From Sphingobacterium hungaricum (GTDB lineage Bacteria > Bacteroidota > Bacteroidia > Sphingobacteriales > Sphingobacteriaceae), in contig NZ_MU158697.1 of the NCBI RefSeq assembly GCF_015210005.1, positions 310,001 to 374,000 on the forward strand: DNA of 64,000 nt, read 5' to 3'. The position numbers were made by a program, and so were the translations under genes. Position 1 is the first letter of the stretch, and each line of letters starts with the position of its first letter. Shown piece by piece: positions 9,551-18,564 of this stretch. The notes beneath the pieces are model-generated. The model had not been told where the DNA came from and ran no database searches. It saw nothing but the letters and a program-made list of their open reading frames with translations.

Positions 9551-9624
9551 CGGTCTGGACGGGACTCGAACCCGCGACCCCATGCGTGACAGGCATGTAT
9601 TCTAACCAGCTGAACTACCAAACC
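9551..9624 (-). tRNA. tRNA-Asp (GTC), copy 1
   Basis: A complete cloverleaf can be drawn: acceptor GGTTTGG pairs with CCAGACC, the anticodon stem is CATGC/GCATG around loop CTGTCAC (anticodon GTC, Asp), and the T arm is GCGGG-TTCGAGT-CCCGT. The 3' CCA is not encoded in this copy. It is identical in sequence to the two other copies. Confidence 0.96.
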
Positions 9625-9654
9625 TAATAATACAATTTTATCTATAATTTTTGG

Positions 9655-9728
9655 CGGTCTGGACGGGACTCGAACCCGCGACCCCATGCGTGACAGGCAT
9701 GTATTCTAACCAGCTGAACTACCAAACC
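9655..9728 (-). tRNA. tRNA-Asp (GTC), copy 2
   Basis: Same 74-base cloverleaf and GTC anticodon as the neighbouring copies. On the minus strand the discriminator G is directly followed by CCA (9652-9654), so this copy happens to encode its 3' CCA. It lies 30 bp from copy 1. Confidence 0.96.
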
Positions 9729-9780
9729 TAAAAATTATAAATATGTTTAAAGAACTCTTGAAACTTGCGTTTCGTTTTAG

Positions 9781-9854
9781 CGGTCTGGACGGGACTCGAA
9801 CCCGCGACCCCATGCGTGACAGGCATGTATTCTAACCAGCTGAACTACCAAACC
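9781..9854 (-). tRNA. tRNA-Asp (GTC), copy 3
   Basis: Third identical copy, 52 bp from copy 2 and 70 bp downstream of prfA on the same strand. The three genes are probably processed from one transcript ending at the hairpin near 9504-9539. Confidence 0.96.
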
Positions 9855-9924
9855 AATCCCCTTTTTACAAGGTGTGCAAATATACTCTTTATTTCTAAAA
9901 TCAGCAGATTTTTTTGAAAAAATT

Positions 9925-10998
9925 CTAATCTACAGCTCCCTCTTTCATCTTTTCCGCATTCTCAGCGAATTGCAATGCATCAATAATTCCCTGAATATCA
10001 CCATCTAAAACGGCTGTCAAATTGTATAATGTCAATCCAATGCGGTGCTCTGTTAAGCGGCCCTGAGGATAATTATAGGTGCGTACTTTTGCAGAGCGGT
10101 CGCCTGTAGATACCATTGTCTTCCTTTTTGCGGCAACATCACCATGTTTTTTCTGAACTTCTAACTCATAAAGTTTGGTACGCAACATCTCCATCGCTAG
10201 TTCACGATTGGCTAATTGGGAACGTTCAACCTGACAAACCACGACAATTCCAGAAGGCTTGTGCGTCAATTGCACCTTTGTCTCTACCTTGTTAACATTC
10301 TGGCCACCGGCACCACCCGAACGCGATGTCTGCAATTCGACATCCGCCGGATTGATTTCCACATCGACTTCCTCAGCTTCTGGCAACACAGCTACCGAAG
10401 CGGCTGAAGTATGCACACGTCCTTGAGTTTCGGTATCAGGAACACGCTGTACGCGATGTACACCGGATTCGTATTTTAACTGACCGTACACATCATCGCC
10501 AATCACTTTTAAGACAACTTCTTTATAACCGCCAGACGTCCCTTCCGTTACGTCCATAACTTCTGTACGCCAGCCTTTCGTCTCAAAATAACGAGTATAC
10601 ATTCGATATAAATCGCCAGCGAATAATGCTGCTTCATCACCTCCTGTACCTCCACGAATCTCAATCACTGCATTTTTCGCATCTTCCGGATCTTTCGGAA
10701 TCAGCATTAAGCGGATTTCTTCTTCTTTCTCTTCTTTTTCAACCAAAAGAATATCTAACTCTTCTTTCGCCATCTCACGCAATTCCTGATCTTTTTCGTT
10801 TGATAAAATATCTTTATTCGTGTCGATGTTACTGCATATATTCTTATAGATATGATACTCCGCTACAATTTTGCCTAAGTCTTTGTATTCCTTATTCAAT
10901 TTAGCAAAGCGTTTCATATCGTTGATGGTTTCGGGATTGCTTAATTCAGCCTCCACTTCTAACCATCTATCTTTAATTCCTTGTAATTTTTCTAACAT
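9925..10998 (-). CDS. prfA: Peptide chain release factor 1
   Basis: Class I release factor that reads UAA and UAG stop codons and triggers peptide release on the ribosome. At 357 residues it has the normal RF1 length. The catalytic GGQ loop is at residues 231-233 within [14 protein letters not shown]. The codon-recognition tripeptide position reads PDT (187-189, in [14 protein letters not shown]), fitting the P-x-T pattern of RF1 and not the SPF of RF2. The N-terminal third is the expected helical domain 1. The ATG at 10996-10998 is preceded by a possible -7 box. Three tRNA-Asp genes follow downstream on the same strand. Confidence 0.97.
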   Translation of the reverse strand: MLEKLQGIKDRWLEVEAELSNPETINDMKRFAKLNKEYKDLGKIVAEYHIYKNICSNIDTNKDILSNEKDQELREMAKEELDILLVEKEEKEEEIRLMLIPKDPEDAKNAVIEIRGGTGGDEAALFAGDLYRMYTRYFETKGWRTEVMDVTEGTSGGYKEVVLKVIGDDVYGQLKYESGVHRVQRVPDTETQGRVHTSAASVAVLPEAEEVDVEINPADVELQTSRSGGAGGQNVNKVETKVQLTHKPSGIVVVCQVERSQLANRELAMEMLRTKLYELEVQKKHGDVAAKRKTMVSTGDRSAKVRTYNYPQGRLTEHRIGLTLYNLTAVLDGDIQGIIDALQFAENAEKMKEGAVD

Positions 10999-11033
10999 AC
11001 ACTTGTATTTGCTTCTGTTTTGACAAAAGTGTT

Positions 11034-11041
11034 CAAAATTA
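11034..11041 (-). promoter_or_regulatory. prfA: Possible -7 box of prfA
   Basis: On the minus strand the sequence reads TAATTTTG, an exact match to the Bacteroidota -7 consensus TAnnTTTG, 35 bases before the prfA ATG. I did not find a TTTG at the proper -33 distance, so the call is weak. Confidence 0.35.
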
Positions 11042-11076
11042 CGTAAATTTTCTTGCTTTTTGGTAGTACAAATGCA

Positions 11077-11403
11077 TTAAGATGACACTGCTTTCAAGCC
11101 TACGATGGAAGCAATCAATGTGAAAATGAAAAATATACGCCAAAAATCAGCGGGTTCTTTAAAGAAAAATATTCCCATCAAAACTGTTCCAACAGCGCCG
11201 ATTCCAGTCCAGATTGCATAAGCAGTTCCCAAAGGCAGTGTTTGGGTAGCTTTGACCAACAAAGTCATGCTGATAATCAAACTGACAGCGAATCCCAAAT
11301 ACCATAAGTACATTTCGTTGCCACTGCTGTGTTTTGCTTTGCCTAAACAAGTAGTAAAACCTACTTCAAATAACCCTGCAATAATTAAGATAATCCAATT
11401 CAT
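11077..11403 (-). CDS. SMR-family transporter, SugE/Gdx type (guanidinium exporter)
   Basis: Small four-helix inner-membrane exporter of 108 residues that works as an antiparallel dimer. Four hydrophobic segments fill almost the whole chain. The essential glutamate is Glu13 in AGLFEVGF, and YAIWTGIGAVG in helix 3 is the conserved SMR signature. The wording is closer to the SugE/Gdx branch, whose characterised members export guanidinium in exchange for protons, than to EmrE-type drug exporters. It follows a Crp-like regulator gene by 78 bp on the same strand. I found no guanidine riboswitch-like sequence in that gap, so control may come from the regulator. Confidence 0.85.
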   Translation of the reverse strand: MNWIILIIAGLFEVGFTTCLGKAKHSSGNEMYLWYLGFAVSLIISMTLLVKATQTLPLGTAYAIWTGIGAVGTVLMGIFFFKEPADFWRIFFIFTLIASIVGLKAVSS

Positions 11404-11481
11404 GATCTAAACATTTTATACCACGAAGATGGGTATTGTTTGACGAATAAAATTTAACAAATGCTAAAATTTTCAGAAATA

Positions 11482-12042
11482 TTAAATGCTTCTGATTCGA
11501 CTTAGGGTAACTTGATTGATTCCTAAATAAGAAGCGATGTAGGCAAGCTTGGTTCGATTTGGCAAATCTGGAATATCTCGCAATAAATCTTCGTAGCGCT
11601 CTTTAGCAGTTTTGAAGAACTGAGCTACTAATCGCTCTTCTGATTTTATAAATTCAAGCTCGGTTAATTTCCTGCCCCAATTTGCCAATTCAAGATTTTC
11701 TTGGTAATACTTTTGAAGCTTGACCTGATCGATTTTTACTAAAACCGAATCTTCAATCACTTGAATATACTCTTTCCCAGCCTTGCCTGAAGTGTAGCTG
11801 TTTAGTGAATATAAAATTGACCCTTTTTCAGAAAATGAAACAGTAATTTCTTTGGAAGCAGTTTCATAATAGATTCTGGCTAATCCAGATTTTATAAAAA
11901 ACAAATTGCGTTCAATTTTTCCTGGAACAATAATCAGCGTGTTTTTGGGTACGTTTATTTCTTCGGAAATGCTAAGCAATGTGTCTAAGCCTGCCGAAGA
12001 TAATGGCGTGATGCTATTAAAAATTGCTTGGATGTCCATCAT
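11482..12042 (-). CDS. Crp/Fnr-like transcriptional regulator
   Basis: Cyclic-nucleotide-binding-fold regulator of 186 residues. Residues about 20-115 form the beta-roll (NLFFIKSGLARIYY, ITVSFSEKGSILYSLNSY), and a helix-turn-helix sits at the extreme C-terminus (LAYIASYLGINQVTLSRIRS). Proteins of this short form are common in Bacteroidota, and most do not keep the cAMP-contacting residues of E. coli Crp, so the ligand is unknown. The start codon lies inside the end of the upstream lpxH-like gene (26 bp overlap), implying translational coupling. The SMR exporter gene follows and may be its target. Confidence 0.85.
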   Translation of the reverse strand: MMDIQAIFNSITPLSSAGLDTLLSISEEINVPKNTLIIVPGKIERNLFFIKSGLARIYYETASKEITVSFSEKGSILYSLNSYTSGKAGKEYIQVIEDSVLVKIDQVKLQKYYQENLELANWGRKLTELEFIKSEERLVAQFFKTAKERYEDLLRDIPDLPNRTKLAYIASYLGINQVTLSRIRSI

Positions 12043-12775
12043 TCCAATTTTTTAATACTAAGGATTGTCCATCCCATATGGCGTAAGTCTGAAAATTAAT
12101 CCATTCTCCTAAGTTGACAATCCTCGAATTGTCCAATGCTCTATCATAAGGCAAATGACGATGTCCGAAAATAAAATAATCAAAGCGTTCTTTGCCTAAC
12201 AATTCATTTGCATACAGAATCAGCCACTCCTTGTCATCGCCAAGAAATTGTTCTTCATCCGAATTCGCCGCGCGGCTATGCTTCGACCAACGCTGTGCTA
12301 TCCCCATGCCGATAGAGGGATGAAATACCGAAAACAACCATTGACAAACAGCGCTTCGAAATATCTTTTTGAGCAACTTATATTTCGCATCGCCAGGACC
12401 TAATCCATCGCCATGATGCAAATAAAATTTCTTGCCATTTCGCTCAAAAATTAATTCATCATCAATAATTGTTGCATTCAACTGCTCCTTGAAATACGAG
12501 AAAATCCACATGTCATGATTACCCTTGAACAAAGTAATGGCAACGCCAGCATCCGCCAATTCGGCGAGCTTTCCCAAGAAACGGATAAACCCTTTCGGCA
12601 CGACTGTTTTGTATTCAAACCAAAAATCAAAAATATCCCCGATTAGATACAATTCTTTGGCATCATCTTTAATAAAATCCAGCCACGCTACAATCCGCTT
12701 CTCCCTTTCGAAAGAAGACGATTTCTGACCAACTCCTAAGTGAAAATCAGAAGCGAAATAGATTTTATCTCTCAT
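12017..12775 (-). CDS. lpxH: UDP-2,3-diacylglucosamine diphosphatase (LpxH-like)
   Basis: Calcineurin-like metallophosphoesterase of about 252 residues. In lipid A synthesis LpxH removes UMP from UDP-2,3-diacylglucosamine on the inner face of the cytoplasmic membrane. The metal-binding motifs appear in order: DFHLG (near residue 10), GDIFDFWFEY, KGNHD, HHGDG and FGHRH. I chose ATG 12775 (MRDKIYFASDFHLG) over a longer start at 12826, because the first beta strand of the fold begins at once. The gene ends 26 bp inside the Crp-like gene. Family and motifs are clear; the exact substrate is inferred. Confidence 0.85.
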   Translation of the reverse strand: MRDKIYFASDFHLGVGQKSSSFEREKRIVAWLDFIKDDAKELYLIGDIFDFWFEYKTVVPKGFIRFLGKLAELADAGVAITLFKGNHDMWIFSYFKEQLNATIIDDELIFERNGKKFYLHHGDGLGPGDAKYKLLKKIFRSAVCQWLFSVFHPSIGMGIAQRWSKHSRAANSDEEQFLGDDKEWLILYANELLGKERFDYFIFGHRHLPYDRALDNSRIVNLGEWINFQTYAIWDGQSLVLKNWNDGHPSNF

Positions 12776-12864
12776 AAAACGTTTGCTACTACCAAATGAC
12801 TTAATCGTGCAGAGACTATTCCACATCGTAAGATTTTAGTAGATTTGTTTAAATCTAAAAAAGT

Positions 12865-15015
12865 ATGAAAGCAAATATAGGATTTATCTTAATTATGGCA
12901 GTAGGATTCACGGCCTGTAATCAAGAAAAAACAATTGAACCAAAAGAAGCAATGACAATAAAACCGTATCCGAAAACTGAGAAAATTGGACAACAGGATG
13001 ATTATTTCGGAACTACAGTAGAAGACCCTTACCGTTGGTTGGAAGATGATTTATCAGAAAAAACAAAAGCTTGGGTAAAAGCCGAAAATGAAGTAACGGA
13101 AGATTACTTAAGCCAAATTCCTTTCCGCGAAGCAATCCGTACACGCCTCGAAAAATTATGGAACTACGAAAAATTCTCAGCTCCGTTTCAAGAAGGCGAA
13201 TACACGTATTTCTACAAAAATGATGGTTTGCAAAATCAGTTCGTTCTTTACCGAAAAAAAGGTGACGATGGCAAAGAAGAAGTTTTCTTAGACCCGAATA
13301 CATTTTCAAAAGATGGGACCACTTCTTTAGCCGGTGTGACATTCAGCAAAGATGGCTCATTGGTAGCTTATCAAATTTCAGAAGGAGGTTCGGATTGGCG
13401 TAAAGTCATTATTCTTCAAGCAGCTGACAAAAAAATTATTGGCGACACCTTAATCGATGTCAAATTTTCTGGCTTAGCCTGGAAAGGAAATGAAGGGATT
13501 TATTACAGCAGTTATGATAAACCAAAAGACGCTTCTGCCCTTTCGGCAATGACTGATCAGCATAAATTGTATTTCCACAAACTAAATTCCGCACAAACGA
13601 CAGATAGCTTGATTTTCGGAGGCTCAAAAACTCCAAGACGCTATGTTGGCGCTGGCTTATCTGAAGATGAGCGCTTTTTGATCGTTACTGCCGCGAACAC
13701 CACTTCTGGCAATGAGCTCTATGTAAAAGATTTATCAAATCCATTATCGGAATTTGTGACTGTCGTCAATAACATGGAGAAAAACCATTACATCATTGAC
13801 AACGAAGGAGAAAAATTCTTTATTTATACGGAGTTAAATGCACCGAATGGAAAAATTGTAACAACAGAATTCGCAAATCCGACGACAGCAAACTGGAAAG
13901 ATTTAATCGCTGAAACGGATCAAGTCTTGCAACCCTCTTCTGGTGGCGGAAAAATATTTGCGTCGTATTTAAAAGATGCGATTACGCAAGTAAAACAATA
14001 TGACCGTGCTGGAAAATTAGAGCGTGATATTGAATTGCCAGGAATTGGAACTGCCGCAGGGTTTGGGGCAAAAGAAAAAGACAAAGAACTGTATTTCACA
14101 TTCACCTCTTACATCAATCCGGGAACCATTTACAAATACGATATCGCCTCAGGAAAATCTGAAATCTATAAAGAATCAAATGTACAATTCGACCCAAGCA
14201 AATATGAGTCAAAACAGGTTTTCTACACATCGAAGGATGACACGAAAATCCCAATGATTATTACCTACAAAAAAGGTGTGAAATTGGATGGAACAAACCC
14301 AACACTTTTGTACGGATATGGTGGATTCAACATTAGTTTGACTCCTTCGTTCAGCACAAGCAATATTATTTTATTGGAGCAAGGCGGCGTATATGCTGTT
14401 GCCAATTTGCGCGGTGGTGGTGAATATGGTGAAAACTGGCACGTTGCCGGAACAAAATTAAATAAGCAAAACGTGTTTGACGATTTCATTGCGGCTGCAG
14501 AATATTTAATTGCAGAAAAATATACGTCATCAGAAAAACTAGGCATTGCCGGCGCATCGAACGGCGGACTGTTGGTTGGCGCAGCGATTACCCAAAGACC
14601 AGAATTATTCAAAGTTGCTCTTCCTGGAGTTGGGGTGTTGGATATGTTGCGTTACCATAAATTCACAGCAGGTGCTGGATGGGCTTATGACTACGGAACG
14701 GCAGATGATAATGCAGAAATGTTTGCATACCTATACAAATATTCTCCATATCACGCGTTAAAACCGGCGACAAATTACCCAGCAACAATGGTGACTACTG
14801 CGGATCATGATGACCGTGTAGTGCCTGCGCACTCATTTAAATTTGCTGCTCGTCTGCAAGAATATCATGCTGGCGAAAATCCAGTTTTAATTCGCATTGA
14901 AACCAATGCTGGACATGGAGCAGGTAAATCAACTCAAATGGTCATTGCGGAGCAAACCGATAAATGGGCGTTTTTATTTCAAAACACCAAAACAGGTTTC
15001 AAAGAAATCAAATAA
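12865..15015 (+). CDS. Prolyl oligopeptidase (S9A), predicted lipoprotein
   Basis: Serine peptidase that cleaves short peptides after proline. The 716-residue protein starts with a lipoprotein signal (VGFTAC, Cys18), so it is probably membrane-anchored outside the cytoplasm. A beta-propeller domain (about residues 110-450) is followed by an alpha/beta-hydrolase domain. The catalytic triad is visible: Ser565 in GASNGG, Asp649 in HDDRVVP and His684 in NAGHGAGKS. The N-terminal DPYRWLED motif is typical of the family. The gene is divergent from the lpxH-like gene and ends just before a strong hairpin terminator. Confidence 0.95.
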   Translation: MKANIGFILIMAVGFTACNQEKTIEPKEAMTIKPYPKTEKIGQQDDYFGTTVEDPYRWLEDDLSEKTKAWVKAENEVTEDYLSQIPFREAIRTRLEKLWNYEKFSAPFQEGEYTYFYKNDGLQNQFVLYRKKGDDGKEEVFLDPNTFSKDGTTSLAGVTFSKDGSLVAYQISEGGSDWRKVIILQAADKKIIGDTLIDVKFSGLAWKGNEGIYYSSYDKPKDASALSAMTDQHKLYFHKLNSAQTTDSLIFGGSKTPRRYVGAGLSEDERFLIVTAANTTSGNELYVKDLSNPLSEFVTVVNNMEKNHYIIDNEGEKFFIYTELNAPNGKIVTTEFANPTTANWKDLIAETDQVLQPSSGGGKIFASYLKDAITQVKQYDRAGKLERDIELPGIGTAAGFGAKEKDKELYFTFTSYINPGTIYKYDIASGKSEIYKESNVQFDPSKYESKQVFYTSKDDTKIPMIITYKKGVKLDGTNPTLLYGYGGFNISLTPSFSTSNIILLEQGGVYAVANLRGGGEYGENWHVAGTKLNKQNVFDDFIAAAEYLIAEKYTSSEKLGIAGASNGGLLVGAAITQRPELFKVALPGVGVLDMLRYHKFTAGAGWAYDYGTADDNAEMFAYLYKYSPYHALKPATNYPATMVTTADHDDRVVPAHSFKFAARLQEYHAGENPVLIRIETNAGHGAGKSTQMVIAEQTDKWAFLFQNTKTGFKEIK

Positions 15016-15042
15016 AACTTAATTAATTTCAACTTGTTTATT

Positions 15043-15075
15043 AAAGAAGGAAAACCAAATTTTCCTTCTTTTTTT
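15043..15075 (+). terminator. Terminator of the prolyl oligopeptidase gene, abutting the next ATG
   Basis: AAAGAAGGAAAA (15043-15054) and TTTTCCTTCTTT (15060-15071) are perfect 12-base arms around a 5-base loop, followed by T residues to 15075. The next gene's ATG is at 15076, so the hairpin forms its immediate upstream sequence. Confidence 0.75.
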
Positions 15076-15912
15076 ATGAGCACATTTTATGATAAAATCC
15101 GAAACAAGGAAATTGCACCGATTGGCTTAGGCACTTGGAACATGGGTGATGATTTGCGCAAACAAGATGACGAGATTCAAGCGTTGCGCCATGGATTGGA
15201 TTTGGGTATTTCGATTATCGATACCGCCGAGATGTATGGCAATGGGCGTTCGGAGAAAGTTGTTGGCGAAGCCATCAAAGGACGACGAGAAGAGGTCTAT
15301 CTAGTTTCAAAAGTATTACCGTCGAATGCGAATTTTGACGGAACAATACGTGCCTGCGAACGCAGTTTGTCCTTTTTGCAAACAGATTACCTAGACCTGT
15401 ATCTATTGCATTGGCAAGGCCGATATCCGTTTCAAGAAACCATTGATGCAATGGAAGAACTGAAAAATCAGCAAAAGATAAAAGCGTGGGGCGTGAGCAA
15501 TATGGATGTTTCTGAAATGCAAGAAATTCTAGGTTCTACAAGTGGCAGTTCTTGCGAAACCAATCAGGTTTTGTATAACTTGAGCCGGCGTGGAATTGAG
15601 TATGATTTAAAACCATTTCATGACCAACAAAAAATCGTAACCATGGCCTATTCGCCAATCGAGCAAGGCCGGATTTTAACAAATAAAACGTTGCAAGGCA
15701 TTGCTGATAAGCATCAGGTTTCAGCCGCACAAATTGCCCTGGCTTGGGTTTTAAGCCACCAAAATGTTGTTCCAATTCCGAAATCTGCAAGTGCAAATCG
15801 AGTGGAAGAGAACTTTAACAGCTTAAAAATCGAATTAGATCAGGAAGATGTTGAAAAATTAGATTTGGCATTCCCTCCCCCTACACGTAAGGTTTCTTTG
15901 GAAATGATTTAG
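15076..15912 (+). CDS. Aldo/keto reductase
   Basis: NADPH-dependent oxidoreductase of the AKR superfamily, about 278 residues from ATG 15076; a longer frame starting at 15034 would run through the terminator hairpin. The catalytic tetrad is present: Asp49 and Tyr54 in IIDTAEMYG, Lys79 in LVSKV and His112 in LLHWQG. The C-terminal cofactor part carries VPIPKSASANRVEENF, the usual 2'-phosphate-binding region. The substrate cannot be inferred. The start codon directly follows the terminator of the upstream gene, so it should have its own promoter or depend on read-through. Confidence 0.9.
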   Translation: MSTFYDKIRNKEIAPIGLGTWNMGDDLRKQDDEIQALRHGLDLGISIIDTAEMYGNGRSEKVVGEAIKGRREEVYLVSKVLPSNANFDGTIRACERSLSFLQTDYLDLYLLHWQGRYPFQETIDAMEELKNQQKIKAWGVSNMDVSEMQEILGSTSGSSCETNQVLYNLSRRGIEYDLKPFHDQQKIVTMAYSPIEQGRILTNKTLQGIADKHQVSAAQIALAWVLSHQNVVPIPKSASANRVEENFNSLKIELDQEDVEKLDLAFPPPTRKVSLEMI

Positions 15913-16008
15913 TCGCGACCGATCTTTCTGTCTTAGAAATACTTATAAAAAATACTGAATAAAGATAAAATAGATTAATTTTATCTAAAAACCTATAACT
16001 CTAGACTA

Positions 16009-17172
16009 ATGTTTAAGAAATACCTCTTTATTTTGAATTTATTGCTCTTTCAAAAGCTTCTGTTTGCTCAAAACCTCAATGAGATTAAGTTCACGGTAGA
16101 AAAAGCGACTGATTGGACAAGTCTGTTTCAACGAACTCATGGCTGGTACGGAGGAGACGGAATTTACAGCATCCCCTTAAATGGCATTGAGCATCACCCC
16201 TCCGCTGGTGAAACACTGTTTATTTTTAGCGATAGCATGATCGGTGAAATCGAGGACGGAAAGATTAAACCCGGAAGCAAGATGATTCATAACGCAATTG
16301 CCATTTTGGAAGACGAGAAACCAAATCCAACGCAGTTGAAATTTCACTGGCCAATTGACGCAAAAGGATCTGCAGAATCTGTTTTTGTGTTGGATACCTC
16401 AAAACGAGATTCTTCGGAATACTATTGGTTGGGCGATGGATTCGTCAACCAAGAAAAAGAAAACGCATTGTACATTTTCGGTTATCGCGTGAAGCAAATT
16501 GGTAGCGGGACTTTTGGATTCGAAGAAGTTGGCAATACACTAATCAAGATAAATGCGGATGAAAAACCACCATTTAAGTCATACTTGCAAAAGGACACGC
16601 CATTCTATATCGACAAAAGTACAGGAGAAATGGGTTCATTTGGTGCAGGGATTTATGTCAACACAAAAGAATCTGGCGCAAAAAATCCGGATGGGTTCGT
16701 CTACGTGTATGGAGTAAGAGGCCGTTCGAAAAAACTGCTCGTTGCGCGGGTTAAACCCATTGATTTTGAGGATTTCGATAAGTGGAAGTTTTGGGACGGC
16801 AAATCCTGGCAATCTGACATCTTGAACTCAGCAGCAATTACAGACCAAGTTTCCAACGAGCTAAGCGTAACTGCGTTGCCAGACGGCCGCTATGCATTGG
16901 TATTTCAACACGGAGGAATGGGGAAATCAGTAGCGATGCGATTAGGAGAAACCCCTTTTGGTCCTTTTGGAAATGTAATTCCTATTTGGGATTGCAGTGA
17001 TGATTTGAAGGGAAAATCATTCTTCGCTTACAATGCGAAAGCCCATCCAAGCCTTTCTGAAGAAGGGGAATTGCTCGTTAGCTACAACATCAATTCCCTT
17101 GAATTCCTGCAGGATTTAGGGAAAGATCCGCAATTTTATAGACCCAGATTTATTAAAGTAAAATTTGAATAA
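16009..17172 (+). CDS. Secreted protein with DUF4185-like beta-propeller look
   Basis: Predicted periplasmic or exported protein of 387 residues with a signal peptide (LLLFQKLLFAQ). The rest is rich in short beta strands and aromatic residues with repeating blade-like phrases such as GETLFIFSDSMIGEI, ALYIFGYRV, GFVYVYGVRGR and RYALVFQHGGMG. This pattern is typical of five-bladed propellers of the DUF4185/DUF5005 type, which resemble GH43/GH32 folds. I cannot point to catalytic carboxylates with certainty, so no enzyme activity is claimed. It stands alone between an aldo/keto reductase and a convergent thioredoxin-like gene. Confidence 0.65.
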   Translation: MFKKYLFILNLLLFQKLLFAQNLNEIKFTVEKATDWTSLFQRTHGWYGGDGIYSIPLNGIEHHPSAGETLFIFSDSMIGEIEDGKIKPGSKMIHNAIAILEDEKPNPTQLKFHWPIDAKGSAESVFVLDTSKRDSSEYYWLGDGFVNQEKENALYIFGYRVKQIGSGTFGFEEVGNTLIKINADEKPPFKSYLQKDTPFYIDKSTGEMGSFGAGIYVNTKESGAKNPDGFVYVYGVRGRSKKLLVARVKPIDFEDFDKWKFWDGKSWQSDILNSAAITDQVSNELSVTALPDGRYALVFQHGGMGKSVAMRLGETPFGPFGNVIPIWDCSDDLKGKSFFAYNAKAHPSLSEEGELLVSYNINSLEFLQDLGKDPQFYRPRFIKVKFE

Positions 17173-17215
17173 AATAAAAAATGAAACGGGAGACAAATTC
17201 CATTGTTCCCGTTTC
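17173..17215 (-). terminator. Terminator between convergent genes
   Basis: GAAACGGGA (17183-17191) and TCCCGTTTC (17207-17215) form a hairpin. Read on the minus strand it is followed by a T-rich tract, so it would end the thioredoxin-like gene's transcript. Confidence 0.6.
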
Positions 17216-17242
17216 GCACCATTGCTCAATTATGGCATAAGC

Positions 17243-18505
17243 TTATTTTACTTTAACTAGTTCTTCTTCATTGACCCAAGTTGGCTTACCTGCTTTCATT
17301 TTGTTGAGCGTTTCCTGATATTGAGATTTTGATTCTTCATCGACTAAAGCGAGTGCTTTCTCTTGCCAAATCAGCGCATTTTCTTTATCACCAGATTTGT
17401 ACAACAGGTTAGCATAAGTATCCAAATATGCCGGATTTTCACCTCTTTCTAAAGACATTTTGCTCCAAGCAATAGCGGATTGAATACAGTCGATATCCTC
17501 ACAGTTTTCAAAAATCTTCCATGCATAGCTATTGAGCAAGCTTGGATTGATTCCCGTTTTAGATTCAGCAATCAGTTCATTGGTAGCGTCCCTAAATGCA
17601 GGCCAGTTTTTCTTCCTAAAATAGTAATTGACTTTTTGATTGGTGAATTGAGAACTAAAATTTAAGTCAGGATATTGGCTTGCCATTTCATTTTCCAAAG
17701 CATCAAAATCGACCTCTACATCTTTAGCGCGCAGTTGAGGAACAACTTTTTCCCTAATAATCGCATCTACCAAAATAGTATTTGACATTCCTGAACCAAG
17801 CAATTCATCCACTTTAGCCCGATTTTCATTGACAATTTCATAACCTATTGAGTTTGTCGATTTAATCGTCTTGACAAGAAATCTAAGATTATCTTTTTCC
17901 AATAATTCATCTTCCGCTAATAAGGCGATGAATCTTTCTTGTGCTTGCCTAGCTAATTTCTGGTCATAAGCAGCTTCCGCGGCTATGGCCATCGATTTAG
18001 CAATTTCCTTATCGTTTGGATTCGCATCGTAACGCTTAACAAGCGTTACATATTGGGTTTCAGGATTCAATCCTTCTTGTGCCTTCGCAATGAAAGCATC
18101 TGCTTCGCTACTGCCAATGATTCGATGAACCAATTCTCCGTCAGGATTAAAAATCAAGAATGTTGGATAGGCAACTACGGAATAGTCTTTTTGAAAGCGT
18201 TCAGCTTCGTCGTACCAAGATTTGACATACTTGCTGTCGGCATCCGTCTGGTCCATTTGAAGTTTCAAATTGACAAAATTCTTGTTGAAAAATTCCCCTA
18301 CCTGCTGTTGCGGAAAAATATTTGCTGCCATCCATTTGCACGGACCACACCAGGTAGTAAAAGCATCAACAAAAATATATTTGTTTTCAGCTTTCGCTTT
18401 AGCTACGACTTGATTCCAGTTTTTGGAATGTTCAAAATGAATACCAGACTCTTGAGAGAGAGCGAATAATGGAAGCAGAAAAAACATTAAAAATAGCTTT
18501 CTCAT
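17243..18505 (-). CDS. Periplasmic thioredoxin-fold protein with helical C-terminal region
   Basis: Exported thiol-disulfide protein of 420 residues. It has a signal peptide (MRKLFLMFFLLPLFALSQ) and a thioredoxin domain (about residues 25-145) with the active-site WCGPC (Cys53, Cys56) and the cis-proline loop VAYPTFLIF. The C-terminal 270 residues are helical and TPR-like near the end (NPAYLDTYANLLYKSGDKENALIWQEKAL). The arrangement suggests a reductase or chaperone-like partner for exported proteins, but the client is unknown. Confidence 0.85.
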   Translation of the reverse strand: MRKLFLMFFLLPLFALSQESGIHFEHSKNWNQVVAKAKAENKYIFVDAFTTWCGPCKWMAANIFPQQQVGEFFNKNFVNLKLQMDQTDADSKYVKSWYDEAERFQKDYSVVAYPTFLIFNPDGELVHRIIGSSEADAFIAKAQEGLNPETQYVTLVKRYDANPNDKEIAKSMAIAAEAAYDQKLARQAQERFIALLAEDELLEKDNLRFLVKTIKSTNSIGYEIVNENRAKVDELLGSGMSNTILVDAIIREKVVPQLRAKDVEVDFDALENEMASQYPDLNFSSQFTNQKVNYYFRKKNWPAFRDATNELIAESKTGINPSLLNSYAWKIFENCEDIDCIQSAIAWSKMSLERGENPAYLDTYANLLYKSGDKENALIWQEKALALVDEESKSQYQETLNKMKAGKPTWVNEEELVKVK

Positions 18506-18564
18506 AAATTAATTTCTATGTAATAAATATACAAATAAATTAATTATGAAAAAGCTATCTAATT

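Noticed and set aside
9460..9687. 75-residue minus-strand ORF across the tRNA region
   Set aside because: It reads through two tRNA-Asp genes (the VRVPSRPP type of translation is a well-known tRNA artefact).
11404..11481. Guanidine riboswitch before the SMR exporter
   Set aside because: The 78-bp gap shows no ACGR-type conserved loops or clear paired stems by eye.
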